Assembly: GCA_007449985.2 (NCBI GenBank)
Contig: VIIQ02000139.1
Location: 124,001 to 188,000 of the forward strand
Length of the DNA: 64,000 nucleotides
Direction: 5' to 3'
Source of the DNA: Desmodesmus armatus
Taxonomy: Eukaryota > Chlorophyta > Chlorophyceae > Sphaeropleales > Scenedesmaceae
Shown: one piece after another, positions 22,274 to 42,213 of the stretch
How the letters are laid out: every line of letters begins with the position of its first letter
How positions within the stretch are numbered: the stretch's first letter is position 1
The notes under the pieces: model-generated
What the model saw: the letters and a program-made list of their open reading frames with translations, nothing else
Databases searched by the model: none
What the model was told of the DNA's origin: nothing
Program-made: the position numbers and the translations under genes

Positions 22274-25051
22274 GGCAAGTTGCTTGCTGCTGTTGAGCAG
22301 CAGATGAACGTGAAGCAGATGAAGGGATGTGTCGACGACCAGAACTGTGACTCGGATGCCTGTTTACTGCCTCCTATTGTGAGCATCCCTGGGGCGAGCT
22401 GCAGGACAAGACACAGAACAAGCAAGTTGGGTTCGGAGATCCAAGGTTGGGTTCGGAAATTGAGATGGACACTGTCATACTCTGCTTTGACAACGGCAGT
22501 TGTGAGATTGTAAACGTAGTTGACCATCACATCCAGGCTGGAGCGTGTCGAAGGTGCGTCGAGTGAGGGATGATCCTTCAGATCTGCCATGGCTCTGTGT
22601 TGTGCATAACGCGGAGCTTGGTAAAAGCACCACTAGTCATTCCCTTTGATATTTTGGAGCGTCTCTATGTTTTAGGTGTGGCGGATCAGCTGCTGGGTCC
22701 GACACCTGCACAATTCAATTGAGTAGCCTTTGTGCACGCCTGATTGACACCCTGTCTGAGCGCCTGCCATGCAGAGCTGCCTTAGACGTTATCTGTAGTA
22801 CCACCACGGCCATCATCACTTGTTTTCCTACAACGCCAGCACCCCTACATGGCCTCTAGAGGCAAATGTGCACTACCAGCATTTATGGCTGCTTGCACTT
22901 GCAATTGCACACCGCCAGCTATCACAGGAATACCTGAAAGCATAGCGGCGCTGTGCTTTGTGACATCACACCGTGTGTTGCTCAGCAGCTGCACCAAGTG
23001 ATAGATAATCCATCAATCACTCCCCTGCTCGCCCTTGGCGCATGTCATACCTCAGATTGACAGGCTGGGCGCCAGCTATCACCCAAGCAATCCCCAGAGC
23101 AGATACGTACAAGCCCAGGTTGTGATTCTGCAAGGCATTAGCATTGGAAGGCATGGGCCACAGCATACGGTATGCGCATGAACCAAGTGTTGCTGCTGGG
23201 GGCTCCTGAACTATTGGGTGCTTGACAAGGACATTACAAGGACAAAAACCACACTGTGACAGGCCAGACAAACCTTGTCTCCATGCCAGAGAGACCTCAC
23301 ACAGCTCAAACACAGGCTGACCGTGTGACCGTGATGATGATCATGACCAGAGTGTGACACTGGACCAGCCTGAAGGGTGCTACAGATCAGTAAACGCCCC
23401 GATCCCAGATACATCACCAGCCTTGTGTGACTTGCGAAACACCAGCATGTCTGGCATGCAACACGCCTACCCCTGCCTACACGACTGCCCTCTGCTTTCA
23501 AGGCAAAACCAACAGCGGACACACCAAAGCCCCAGGACGCATCAAAGCTCCAGCCACAGCCCCCAACACCACTGGCACTGCGGCAATACCTCCAGGAGGC
23601 CAGTCGAAAAGCACTGAAGTACCCAGCAGCCGGTAACCTCTTTGCGGGTAAGCCGCCCGGTGCGACAAACTGCTTTAGCCACACTGCCACACAAACAAGC
23701 TTGTTGACCCACACAAACAAGCTTTGGCACAATGACGACAAGGTAGGGACGAAGGCTGTGGTGATACCATACCGATGAGGGCACCACGAACACATGGGTT
23801 GGCAGGCGCAAACACGCACCGCTGGTGGGCAGCAAGGTGGGCTTGCACGACCAATCTACTTCCAGAAGGCTTTGGAGTGCATGCCAGCGGTACCCATTTG
23901 TGAGGCCCAGCAAAAATCAACAGGCCTGTCCTAATCCAATAGCAGGGCATTTGTATGTCCACTTCCCAGTGCCGTTCGTGGCCACACGATCCCATCACAT
24001 GCCGTCGACCCTTACCAATACCAGCAGCACAATTGCAAGTGAGCATTGAGTGCTATTAGGCCTGCAACAGGTTGCGCCTGAAGCAGCGTGCTGACCATCC
24101 CATGACACAAATAGAGCAGAACACCATCAAACCCTACTATGGCTGCTTCAACACTGTTGTGTGACACAACAACCACACCGCCACCGCACAGCATGCATGT
24201 TGCCCTCATGACGTACAGGATGCATTGCCACAGCAGGTGAGTGTGCATTATCATGCACCTTGCGTTGCTATTGTACAAAAACGTTGACGCCACTGAGCAG
24301 ACTGTTGCATGTGGTTGAGGGTTTTGTTGACAAAACCATACAAGAAGTGCCAGGCTGGCGGTTGTGCGGCAGCCTGGCACATAACAACTTCCATTGACAA
24401 CTCACTACACATGCGCGAATGCAAAGCATGGCCCATCTCCTTTGGCCAAGGAGAAGCCACACAACACTGCCCACCAACGTCCACCCCAACACATAGAATA
24501 TGCTCTGGTCCCTAACTAGTGATCAAACGGTCAGGGAGCAGCACCGTATGTTCAAAAACACCCTCTCAGGTGCGTGTTGTGGCCCATGGGGGTTGGTTGT
24601 GCATCCTCACATCAACTTCCACAGTGTGTTTCTTAACACCATGCACACCATACATCATGCTTAGTACAAGTCGAGGCAACGTGCTAGGCAAGGCACAACG
24701 AAGGTAGGGTGCTGGCAAAGGGGGAAAACTAGGGAGCACTGCTCAGGACCCAAAACCCCTCAAAACCCTGGGATGCACCCAGGTCAACTCACATCTCCGC
24801 AGCATATCCCACCACAACCCACAATCCAACTCAAACATAACCTCACCCATATTTCATGTGACAGACCTGTGACAGGAACTATCCGTATGTAGTCACCGTT
24901 GATCATGTGCAGGTCCCAAAACCATACCATTGAACCAGTCTGGACCCCAGCACACCCATCGATTCTGACCAGCCAGCTCAAAATCCTCCAAAACACCTGA
25001 CACACCCTGTCCCTCATCTGTTGCTACTGGTGCGTCTGCATCCTCAAAACC
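22274..25051. other. Intergenic region, no gene recognised
   Basis: About 2.8 kb. A 121-codon minus frame (22590-22228) overlaps gene B exon 1 and includes a local duplication (GTTGGGTTCGGA twice near 22430-22460). A 202-codon minus frame (23819-23211) has no family resemblance. Short duplications (CACACAAACAAGCTT near 23690-23725) suggest old repeat-derived DNA. No terminal repeats or transposase motifs were found. Confidence 0.35.
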
Positions 25052-28000
25052 CTACCGCCTCTTCTGCCGCTTGCTGCGCACCACTGCAACCAGCGCATCT
25101 GCACCACCCCATGGCCTGTCAGCCCCATGCTGCTGCTGCTGTGTGCTGCTGCTGTTGATGCCACCTTGCCCCAGGCGCGATCTTTGAGCACTGCCCCTTT
25201 TCCTACTGACAGCAACTGCAGGAGCAGCAATAGCAGCACCGTTTGCTGCAGCATCCATTCCAGCAGCTGCAGCAGCAGCAAATGCACCTGCATTGCTTGC
25301 AGCTGCTGCATGGGCTGAGGTGGGGGTGTCTGCCTGGGGAGCACCACCTCCTGCTGCTGCTGCTGCCCCACTGCTCAGCCCGCAGCTTGTGAAGTCACTG
25401 CTACCGCTGCTGCAGTTGGGTGTGCTGCAAGCTGCAGGATGGGTTGTGTCCTCGCTCATTGCTGCCGCTGCACCCGCCGTTGTTGCCAGCTTTGGAGTCA
25501 GCACTGGGCCCCTTGAGGCCTCCTGCTGCTGCTGGTGCTGCTGCACCTCCATTGGAGCCTGCTGCTGCATCTCCATTAGAGCCTGCTGCTGATGCTTCTG
25601 CGCCTGCTGCTGTTGCTGCTGGCGCTGCAGGATGGCCCTGAACATGTCAAGCCGGCTGCTGCTGCGGCTGGCTGCAGCAGCGCGAGACGTTGCTGCTGCC
25701 GGTGCTGCTGCTGCTGCCGGTACTGGCGCTGCTGCTACTGATGACAGCACAGCTGCTTGCGCTGCAGGCGCCGTGCATTCTGCTGTTGCTGCCGACGTGC
25801 CGGCATTTTTGATACGGCCAGCAGCATCAGCATCAGACCCTGTACTTCCGTGAGCCACCCCTGCCGTCACTGCCGCTGCTGTCTCAGCGCTGTCAGCACA
25901 ACTATCGCTGCCATCAGCAGCAGCAGCTGCTGCTGCCCGCTGGTCTGCTGCTGGTGTGAGTCTGTGGTGGCTGCGTGAGAGGCGCTGTAGCCAGAAGCTC
26001 CGGTGTGACAGCATAGCAGGCGCCTGGAGCCCACTCAGACATGCAGCAGCTGCTGCTCGGCGCGCTGCCGCTGCTGCTGCTGGCGTGAGTGGGGGTGTCG
26101 GGAAGCAGTTCTGCAGCAGCTGCGGTGCTGCCAAGTCGACACTCTGTGGCTGCTGCTCTCTGTTCTGCTGCTGTGCGGGTAGTGCTGCTACCACGGCGGT
26201 GCTGGTGCTGTCGTTGCTGCCAGCAGCAGCTGCTGTCCCTGCACACCCTCCTTCCTCGCTCCTACTGCCACACCCTGCTGCTGCCACCGCTGCTCCCTCT
26301 GCTTCTGCCTGTGTAAACTCTGCTCTCTCCGCTGTTCCTGCGTCCTCTGCCGGGCCTGGCCACCCACCACCAGCAGCAGCAGCAGCCGCCATTGCTGCCG
26401 GTGACGCCAGGTGCATGATGATCCTCCCCCCAGCCCCTGGTGCTGCCAGCCGAGTGACTGTGTGTCCCACATAAGCCCCCAGCCCTGCAGTAGCCAGCCC
26501 GGCGAGGCAGTATGCTTGGTGGCGGGGCAGCTGGCTGATCTTGACCTCACGCTGTACACGTATGCTGCTGTTGCTGCCTGTGGGGCCCGTCTGCACCTGC
26601 ATTGTCAGCTCTGCATAGATGCAGGGTGGTGGCAGCAGACGGGCGACGGCAGGTGTAAGGTTTGAAGGTTTGAAGGTGGGTGTTTGGTTTGTTTGGTGGG
26701 TGGGTGGTGTGCAGGTGAGGGAGTGAGCTTCCTGTAAGGAGGGAGGGTGGCTGGGACAGGTGGGAGCAGTACGTGGGCCAGGTTGACTGGGGGGGGGGGG
26801 GTGGTCAGGCCGGCGAGGCAGTAGGCTTGGTGGCGGGGCAGTTGGCTGATCTTGACCTCACGCTGCACACGTATGCAGCTGCTGCTGCCTGTGGGGCCGG
26901 TCTGGACCTGCATTGTCAGCTCTGCATGGATGCATGGTGGTGGCAGCAGACGGGAGACGGCAGGTGTAAGGTTTGAAGGTGGGTGTTTGGTTCGTTGGGT
27001 GGGTGGTGTGCAGGTGAGGGAGCGAGCTGCCTGTAAGGAGGGAGGGTGGCTGGGACAGGTGGGAGCAGTACGTGGGCCAGGTTGACTGGGGGGGGGGGGG
27101 GGGGGGGGGGTCAGGCCGGCGAGGCAGTAGGCTTGGTGGCGGGGCAGTTGGCTGATCTTGACCTCACGCTGCACACGTATGCAGCTGCTGCTGCCTGTGG
27201 GGCCGGTCTGGACCTGCATTGTCAGCTCTGCATGGATGCATGGTGGTGGCAGCAGACGGGAGACGGCAGGTGTAAGGTTTGAGGGTGTGTGTGTTGTTGG
27301 TCGGGTGTTTGGTGTGCAGTTGAGGGAGTCAACCCCCCCCCCCCCTCGCGCCCCCCCCCCCCCGGGGGGACATCCACACCCACACCCACCTGCAGGCACT
27401 CCGTCCACTATCAGGTCGCCACCTACACCAACCCAGCCAACACCAAAGACTGTCCGTCACCCCCCCCCCCACCCACCGGGCCACGCCCCCCCCCCCCTGC
27501 CATGCACACCCACACCCACCACGCGCGCCCCCCCCCCTCCCTGCCATGCACGCCCACACCCACCTGCGGGCACTCCATCCACAATGAGGTCCAGGGGCAC
27601 CACGTGTGGCAGGCTGGCTATGGCGCTGAACTGTGACAGCACCAGCGCCTTGGGCAGCTTCAGGGGGATGGTGCCAGACGCAGTGCAGCACAGCTTGGCG
27701 TTCTGCAGAGTGTAACGCGGGCAGCAGCAGCAGCAGCAGCAACAGCAGCAGGGAAGGCACGTAGTGGTTGGTACGGTGCAGCTTCAGGGGATGGTGCCAG
27801 GCGCGGTGCAGCACAGCTTGGCGTTCTGTAGAGGAAGGACGGGGCAACAAAGCAGTAAGAAGTAGCTGTCAGGCAGTGCCTGTGCAAATGCTGCTACCTG
27901 GTGACCCTCAAAAAAATGCTGCCTGTGCTGCTGCTGCACGCCCCACTGGCATTTGTGTGATGATACCTGACAAGTACCAGAGCTGCCCCTGCTGCTGCTG

Positions 28001-31000
28001 GACACCCTGCTGGCATGTGTGTCATGGTTCTGACATAGCGGCTGCTGCTGCCCCTGTTGCTGCTGCACACCCTGCTGGAATGTGTGTCATGATGATGACA
28101 AGAACCACAGCTGCTGCTGCCCTGCTGGCGATTGTGCAACAATGACGACAAGTACCACAGCCGCTGCTGCTGCTGCTGCCGCTGCTGCTGCTGCTGCAGC
28201 CCGTGCTGCTCACCAGCTCCACCTCTGTCACGCTGCCTGGGTAGATCTGGTGGCCGTAGCCCTCGCCCGGCAGGCTGTACAGCTTGGCGGGCTTGCGCTT
28301 GCGCTGCCTTGAGGTGGCAGGGGGATCACTGCTGGGTGTGTGTGGCTTGAGGTGCACCAGCAGGGTCACACCAACCTGCGCAGATGGGAGGGGCGGGGGT
28401 GGTGGACATTATGGTTAGGGAGACTGTACAGCTTGGCGGGCCTGCGCTTGCGCTGCCTTGAGGTGGCAAGGGGCTCACTGCTGGGTGTGTGGGGCTTGAG
28501 GTGCACCAGCAGCGTCACACCAACCTGCGCGAAGGGGGGAGGGGGAAACATGAAGGTTAGGGAGGCTGTACAGCTTGGCGGGCTTGTGCTCACGCTGCCT
28601 TGAGGTGGCAGAGGGCTCACTGCTGGGCACGTGGGGCTTGAGGTGCACCAGCAGCGTCACACCAACCTGCGCGCTGGGTTTGGGGGAGGGGGGGGGGGCA
28701 TGCAGGTTAGGAAGGCTGTACAGCTTGGCGGGCTTGCGCTTGCGCTGCCTTGAGGTGGCAGGGGGCTCACTGCTTGGTGTGTGGGGCTTGAGGTGCACCA
28801 GCAGCGTCACCCCAACCTGTGCGCGGGGGGGGGGGGGTGTAGAGAGGTAATCAGCACAGCATTCGGGGGGTTAGTGCCAAAGGGGGGAAGTGTTGCTTTG
28901 TGCATGGGCCACAACCAGCACTGTCACCGCAATGACCATTTCACACAACTCATATACTCGACATGCCGTGTCTACGATGAAGGCCAACGCCATTTTACAA
29001 CACAATCCGCCCCACCAGTCTGGCCTCACTCCTGCGTTGACTTTGCCACCCTCCCTCCTACCTTGTCTTCAGGCACCACTTGCACCACCTGACCCAACAC
29101 AACACCCCCCCCCCAAGCCAACCGATAGTCCCCTCCTCTTGCGTACACACACGGCACAAGCATTTGCATGTATGCGCGCACACATGCGACCCGCATGTTG
29201 TCCTTCCGCTGACACACCAACGCTGCTCCCCACCTTCTCATACAGCACCGCCTTGTAGCTGCTGCTGTGCCAGATGCCCTTCAGCCGGCCCCCGTGCTGC
29301 ACCCTGCTGATCCGCGCCATGCCCTCCCTTGGCCCACACTGCGCCTTCGCCACCGCAGGGAATGGCCCCAGCAGCTGACTACCCTCCCCAAAGCCTTGCG
29401 CCCAGCTCTCTGATGCATCAGCAGACCAACACAGTCCGCCCAATCACCCCCCCAACCCCCGCCCCCTTCGCGCAGACGTGCCCACCTCCCCCTCTCACCT
29501 TCTCATACAGCACTGCCTTGTAGCTGCTGCTGTGCCAGATGCCCTTCAGCCGGCCCCCATGCTGCACCCTGCTGATCCGCGCCATCCCCTCCCTCGGCCC
29601 ACACTGCGCCTTGGCCACCGCAGGGAATGGCCCCAACAGCTGACTCCCCTCCCCAAAGCCTTGCGCCCAGCTCTCTGATGCATCAGCAGACCAACACACT
29701 CCGCCCAATCCCCCCCCCCCCAAACCCCGCCCCCTTCGCGCAGACGTGCCTACCTCCCCCTCTTACCTTCTCATACAGCACCGCCTTGTAGCTGCTGCTG
29801 TGCCAGATGCCCTTCAGCCGACCCCCATGCTGCACCCTGCTGATCCGCGCCATGCCCTCCCTCGGCCCACACTGCGCCTTAGCCACCGCAGGAAACGGCC
29901 CCAGCAGCTGACTCCCCTCCCCAAAGCCCTGCGCCCAGCTCTCTAATGCATCAGCAGACCACAGCAGCTGCTGTGCCCCCGCTGCTAGAGCCTCTAGGGT
30001 GTGCTGCCGCTGCTGCTCCGGCTCCGGGTTGGGGCTGTGCTGCAGTAGGTGCTCAGCGGTCTGCAGCTCAGATGCTGTCACTGCAGCGGCGGCAAGAGCT
30101 GCTAGGCCGGTAGCGCTGGGTGAAACAGCAGCACCTTCCTGCTCCTGCTGCAACTCTGATGCTGTGTGTGCTGCTGCAGCGAGCACTGCCAGACCGGCTG
30201 CACTTGGAGATGCAGCAGGGCCCTCCTCATGCAGCACCCCAAAGCTGCCACCTGCTGCTGCTGATGCATCCCCGGGGGCAGCAGCCGCAGGCGACAGCCG
30301 CCCCTGCGTGCAGTCGGGGTCGCCATCAACACTGCAGTGGGACCCTTGACGGCTGGCACAGGTCAGGGGGTGCTTGTGCTGGGGCACTACATGGCCAGGG
30401 CTGCTGCTTGCGTTGGTACTGGGGTTCAGGCGGGAAGGCGGCGAGCAACTCCCTTGTTGGGGGCTCACACTGCCACCAGCATCACCAGCAGCTGCTGCCT
30501 CGCTGTTGCCACCATCAGTGGCAGGTGTGCTGCCGGGTGCGGCAGCCACAGCAGCATCAGCAGCCTCAGCAGCAGCGCCGGTGGCCCCAGCAGGCCTGGC
30601 TGTTGTGTTGGGCGCGGCACTTGGGGAGGCTGCCTGGCACAGGGAGTCCTGCGGTACAGCAGCAGTGGATGCAGCACAGGGGGGCGCGGATGTGGAGCAA
30701 CAAGTATACAACGGCAAGGGTGACAGCTGTAGCCCTAAGCATACGCTTGCGCCTCACGAACCAAAGCATCCACAACTCGGGCCACCGGGGAGTAACCAGT
30801 GCATGCTTTCTGCGCATCGATTTTGTTGCCTGTTAGGTGTTATCGCGCGTCACCCCAGCTAGACATGACAAGCACACCCGTGCGGACCCTCTATATGTAC
30901 ATCACCAGCATGCACCACAAGCCTATACCGCTCCCTACAACGGCTGATCACTGCCAATGCTTGGAGGGCACGCGCAGTCCAGTCCACACGCGCTGGCTCA

Positions 31001-31703
31001 ACGATCAGGTCACATAGGCAGAACGGTGTAGAAATCCTACCTGTGTGCTGAGATGTGCCAAGCTGGCCGCGCGCTGCGCCACATACTGGTCTGAGTCCCA
31101 GCCCTGCGCATGTACCGCCACGTACAGCTGCACAGGCAGGTGTTCGCCAGCAGGCAGTGTGTAGATGCCGCGGGGGAGGGACACCTGCTGTTCTGAGAGT
31201 TTGACGGACGTGCGGTAGAACACAACTTGGGAGTGCAGGCCGGGCAGTACTGCTGGCGTGCTGGAGCTGCATGGGCCGTCTGCATGGTCCTGCTCCTGTG
31301 CAGTGTCCTGCACCTGCTCCTGCAGGAGGTCGTAGTCCTGCAGGATGTCAGCACACTCCTCCTGCTCAGCACACTCCTTGTCCTCTGTCTCCTGCTGCTG
31401 CTGTCGCTCCTGCAGGGCAAGGCCTGTTGTGGCACGGAGAGTCAGGGCGACGCCCTGCTGGTGTGCTGAGGGGCTGTCTGGCTCAGGGGTTGCTGCAGCT
31501 AGCTCCATCTGGGGGTCTTGTTGCTGGTAGTTGGTGTTGCCTGTGACGTGCCTGCAGGGGAATTCACAAGCAGTGATTATAGTCAGGATCATCTGGTTGA
31601 CAGGTGACATAAATGCTGCTTGATCTGTGGACATGCTTGTCCCCACTGCCATGTTGCATCTTGTAACCGCAACCACCAGGTGCCCTCCTGTAACCGCAAC
31701 CAA
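25052..31703 (-). CDS. Unrecognised conserved-looking protein, five or more exons
   Basis: Exons with agreeing phases: about 31551-31042, 30648-29767, 28375-28214, 27702-27564 and 26610-25052. The start is uncertain; an in-frame ATG lies near 31649-31703. Well-ordered blocks are VVFYRTSVKLSEQQVSLPRG and LPVQLYVAVHAQGWDSDQYV; WAQGFGEGSQLLGPFPAVAK and GIWHSSSYKAVLYEK; VGVTLLVHLKPHTP and YGHQIYPGSVTEVEL; ASLPHVVPLDLIVDGVPA; and VQREVKISQLPRHQAYCLAG, followed by a hydrophobic stretch (AGLGAYVGHTV) that could be a membrane segment. These alternate with Ala/Ser/Gln-rich linkers, and the C-terminus is basic (RSKRQKRR). I cannot assign a family. Four of the exons have tandem boundary copies in the adjoining introns. 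Confidence 0.7.
26505..27250. repeat. Three copies of last-exon start, minus gene
   Basis: The acceptor and first roughly 35 codons of the last exon (ELTMQVQTGPTG, REVKISQLPRHQAYCLAG) occur at 26610-26505, about 26920-26808 and about 27230-27110. About 300-base units are separated by poly-G on the plus strand (poly-C in gene sense). Only the 26610 copy continues (LATAGLGAYVG). Confidence 0.95.
27330..27840. repeat. Partial copies flanking exon 4, minus gene
   Basis: The exon 4 end (DGVPAG plus donor) recurs at about 27388-27411 and the exon 4 start (NAKLCCTASGTIPLKL) recurs at about 27780-27830 (NAKLCCTAPGTIP). The single intact exon at 27702-27564 is thus flanked by broken copies on both sides. 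Confidence 0.85.
28214..28830. repeat. Four copies of exon 3 start, minus gene
   Basis: VGVTLLVHLKPHTPSSEPPA through AKLYSLP, with its acceptor, is repeated at starts near 28820, 28670, 28530 and 28375. Spacing is about 150 bases with G-rich spacers. Only the copy at 28375 continues (GEGYGHQIYPG) to a donor. Confidence 0.95.
29230..29960. repeat. Three copies of exon 2 end plus donor, minus gene
   Basis: WAQGFGEGSQLLGPFPAVAK through SSYKAVLYEK and a GT donor occur ending at 29767, about 29507 and about 29239. Donors are GTAAGA, GTGAGA and GTGGGG. Units are near-identical in peptide. Only the highest-coordinate copy joins the full exon. Confidence 0.95.
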
Positions 31704-32471
31704 CCGTGTGTGGGTGTGTTTTAGTTGAGACGGCTGTGCATCGGCCCTTACCGGCTTGGTAAGATGTCAAAACTCCTTATGCACAGGCTGGACCAGCGGC
31801 CATGATGCTGGGCCCAATGCTGAGGTGGAAGCAGCAGCGCCAGGGCTGGGGCCAGAATGACCCCTCAGACCCGTGACGAGGCGTGATTACCAACAGGATA
31901 TCGACAGTAATTGTAGCTGGCCAAGTATAAAGTCGTTGTTGGACGGACTTTAGCTACTGGGAACAATGTGCAGTTGCTACAACTGCAGATGGTAGTTGGT
32001 CATGTCCAAGCAGTCCGAGTGTTCTTGTGTGCTCAAAACGTAGCGCTGTGACGTTGTCGTCTGGATGGTCACCTCTCCGTGGGATGCCTGCAGGATGCCA
32101 TGCTGACGGTTGGGTGGTGTGAGATATATCGCCCATGTCAGTGTACTTCTCAGAACTTCTCTTGCTCTGGGCAGTTGTCGCATCACGTCGAATTCAAAAT
32201 TTTATGCATATCGTTGAGCTTGTGTAAGATCGGTCGTGACAGCAGAAAGGGCGCCAGATGCATGTCAGCAGATGCATTACTGTCCCCTCCATCAACCAGA
32301 TGTAAACTAGAGCTTGCTGTATGTGATGTCTGTGATGCTGGATGCATCAGGAGCAGCAGCTGAGACTGCTTACACCCTGGGGTTGCAAAGTGATAGCACT
32401 GCAGGCCCCTCTGCTGCTGGCCCAGTGCAGTAGAGGGCCCAGTACCAGCTGATAGCCCTGCAGCCAAAAGA
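31704..32471. promoter_or_regulatory. Divergent intergenic region, unknown gene / KATNAL2
   Basis: About 770 bases between divergently transcribed genes; both promoters are expected here. No recognisable coding sequence. It may still hold a short first exon of the minus-strand gene. Confidence 0.4.
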
Positions 32472-39535
<7,064 letters not shown>

Positions 39536-39607
39536 CAGCAGCTGACAGACTCGTTTGAAAACTGGCCTGGTGACGTAACCCGTTTGATATGGGCAGTGGA
39601 GCTCGGT

Positions 39608-39612
39608 TGTAA
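39608..39612 (+). terminator. TGTAA polyadenylation signal, KATNAL2
   Basis: TGTAA 73 bases after the KATNAL2 stop and 123 bases before the AXR1 start, in a 199-base intergenic gap. Typical green-algal 3' end signal. Confidence 0.55.
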
Positions 39613-39734
39613 GTGGTACAACATATGTTCGAGCCGTATGCGTGCTTTGCGGACCATCACAGACGCGAGGGGCAAACTAGATCACTGGATCACCGCGCCT
39701 GACTCAAGAGCTCTCAATCCTCACTAACAGCGAC

Positions 39735-42163
39735 ATGGCCGATCGTGGAGACAGCAAGTCCAAGCGTTATGACCGTCAGATTCGCATTTGGGGCGCAGAG
39801 GGGCAGCAGAGGCTTGAGAGCAGCAGGATCGCTCTGCTGAATTGCTCCGCCACTGGCGCAGAGACGCTCAAGAACCTTGTGCTGGGTGGGATAGCCTCCT
39901 TCACGATCGTAGATGGCAACAAGGTTACTGCAGCAGACCTAGGCAACAACTTCCTGGTGGATCAGAGCAGGCTGGGTCAGTCTAGGGCACATGCTGTCAC
40001 AGACCTGCTGAAAGAGATGAATGACACAGTGTCGGGCAGCTACGTCGAGGACACGCCGGAGCAGCTGCTGGAGAGCCGGCCGGAGTTCCTGGCGGGCTAT
40101 GACCTGGTCATCGCCACACAGGTGGGTATGTGCAGGTTGATAACTACAGGGGTGCATGGCAGCAGGTGGGCGGGACGAGGAGATTTGATACTGCACTGCT
40201 CTGCAGCATGCAGAGGAAGCAGTGAGGATTGCAGGCGTTGTCAGCTATGCTCTGCAGCAGCCTGCATGTAGCAGCTGCGCCGCAGGGTGTTGTGTAGCAA
40301 GCAGCAGCGGCCTTGCACTTTCGTGAAAGCTGCCGTGTAAGCATGAGTCAACAAGCAGCGGCATCACAGCATACACACCCGCACGCCGATAGAAACATGA
40401 CGTGTTTGCGAGCGCGCCCTCTGTCAACCACAGCATGCAGCAGCAAGTCCTGCACACCCAAAGCAGGGGCAGTGTGGCAGGAGGGCTAAAAGACCAAGTT
40501 CAATCAACTCAAAATGCTATGTATGATCCTGCACATAAACACTGTTGGGTTGTGGAACCAGCTGCACAGGCCCAAGGGCTGCTGCAAGCAAACTCGTGTG
40601 TGCAGGGCTGCTGCAAGCAAACTCATGTGTGTGTGGGTGGGGGGGGGGGGGGTTCAGGTGGCGCTGCTGCAAGCAAACTCATGTGTGGTTGGGTGGGAGG
40701 GGTGGGGGGACGCTGCTGCAAGCAAACTCATGTATGCGCGGGCGGGGGGAGGGGGGGGGGGCTGCAAGCAAACTCATGTCACATCAAATCAAATCAAAGT
40801 TACACCTGTCACATGAGTCATGTGTGCAGACACAAACTTGTCAGAGCAGCAGCAATAAAAGCAATCACACACCAGTGCATTGCGATGTCTTTGTTTCATA
40901 CTCTTCTTGGTGCAACCACAGAACTCTTGCCGTCGTTCCGTTGACATCATCACATTTCCTGGTGCTCTAGCTGCTCTGAAATCATGTACCTCTGCTGCTT
41001 TGCTGCCGCTGCTGCCTGGGTGACACCACCTACCCCACCAGATGCGTGAGCAGCAGCTGCATGAGCTGGACGTGTTGTGCCGCAGCAGGGGCATCAAGCT
41101 GCTGATCGTGCGCTCATATGGGCTCATGGGCTACATGAGGGTGAGGCAGGAGCCCGAGGGTTTTGGGGGGGGGTGTGTGTGTGGGGGGGGGGGCAGGCTG
41201 GGGGATGTTCAGGTGCCCGGTGGGGGGGGGGGGGGCAGGCAAGACATGTAGGGGTGTGTGGTTTGTGCAGCAGGGGCATCAAGCTGCTGATTGTGCGCTC
41301 ATATGGGCTCATGGGCTACAGGGAGTACATGTGTGTGTTTTGGGGGGGGGGGGGGGGGAGGGGGTGTGAGAGGGGTGGGGTGGGGGTGGGGGGGAGGGGG
41401 GCAGGCTGGGGGATGTTCAGGTGCCCGGTGGGGGGGGGGGGGCAGGCAAGACATGTTGGGGGGTGTGGTTTGTGCAGCAGGGGCATCACGCTGCTGATTG
41501 TGCGCTCCTTTGGATTCCTGGGCTACATGAGGGTGAGCAGGGGGTACATGTGGTTTTTTGGGGGGGGGGGCTTTTTGATGAGTGCTACAATGTCTTCTCT
41601 TATCAGTTCCATGACAGCGTTACTTCAAAAGCTGCCGTGGCTGACGACAGGGTGTTCACACACGCATTGCACTATGTCACAGCAACAAGAGAGGCTGAGG
41701 GGCGTGCAGGGGGTGGGGTGTTAGGCTGAGGCACGTAGGGTTGGCTTGGCCCAGGTGCAGCGAAGGGGTTGGAGTTGTGCCTCCTCCTGTGTCCTCCTGT
41801 GTCCTCCTTAAGCCTCAAAGTGCTCGAGGGTTTCAGAGCTTTGAGCCACGGCTGTCCAGGGTTGCTGCGTGTTTGTGTGTTTGTTGTTGAACACGACTTC
41901 GTTGTGCTGACAAAGGGTTATGGATTGCCGAGCACATGGTCCCATCTGACGCCAACAATGTGTTTGTTGTCCTGTGTGGATTGCCAAGCACTTGATCGCA
42001 TCTGACGCCAGCGATGTGTGTAGACACAGGGAGTGCATGACACTGGGATGTGTGTGTTGTGCTGTGTGGTCCTGCAGGCCAGCCTGCCTGAGCACCAAGT
42101 GATAGAGTCGAAGCCGGACTCACAGGTCGACGACCTCAGGTATGTGTCACAAGGAATTTTGGC

Positions 42164-42213
<50 letters not shown>

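Noticed and set aside
23211..23819. 202-codon minus-strand frame
   Set aside because: Odd composition (Cys/Trp/Ser), no family motifs, no splice-consistent neighbours; likely chance.
26505..30000. Mutually exclusive exon cassettes in the minus-strand gene
   Set aside because: The copies are partial, lacking either the acceptor-side or donor-side remainder of the exon, so they cannot replace the full exon. Alternative splice-site use remains possible.
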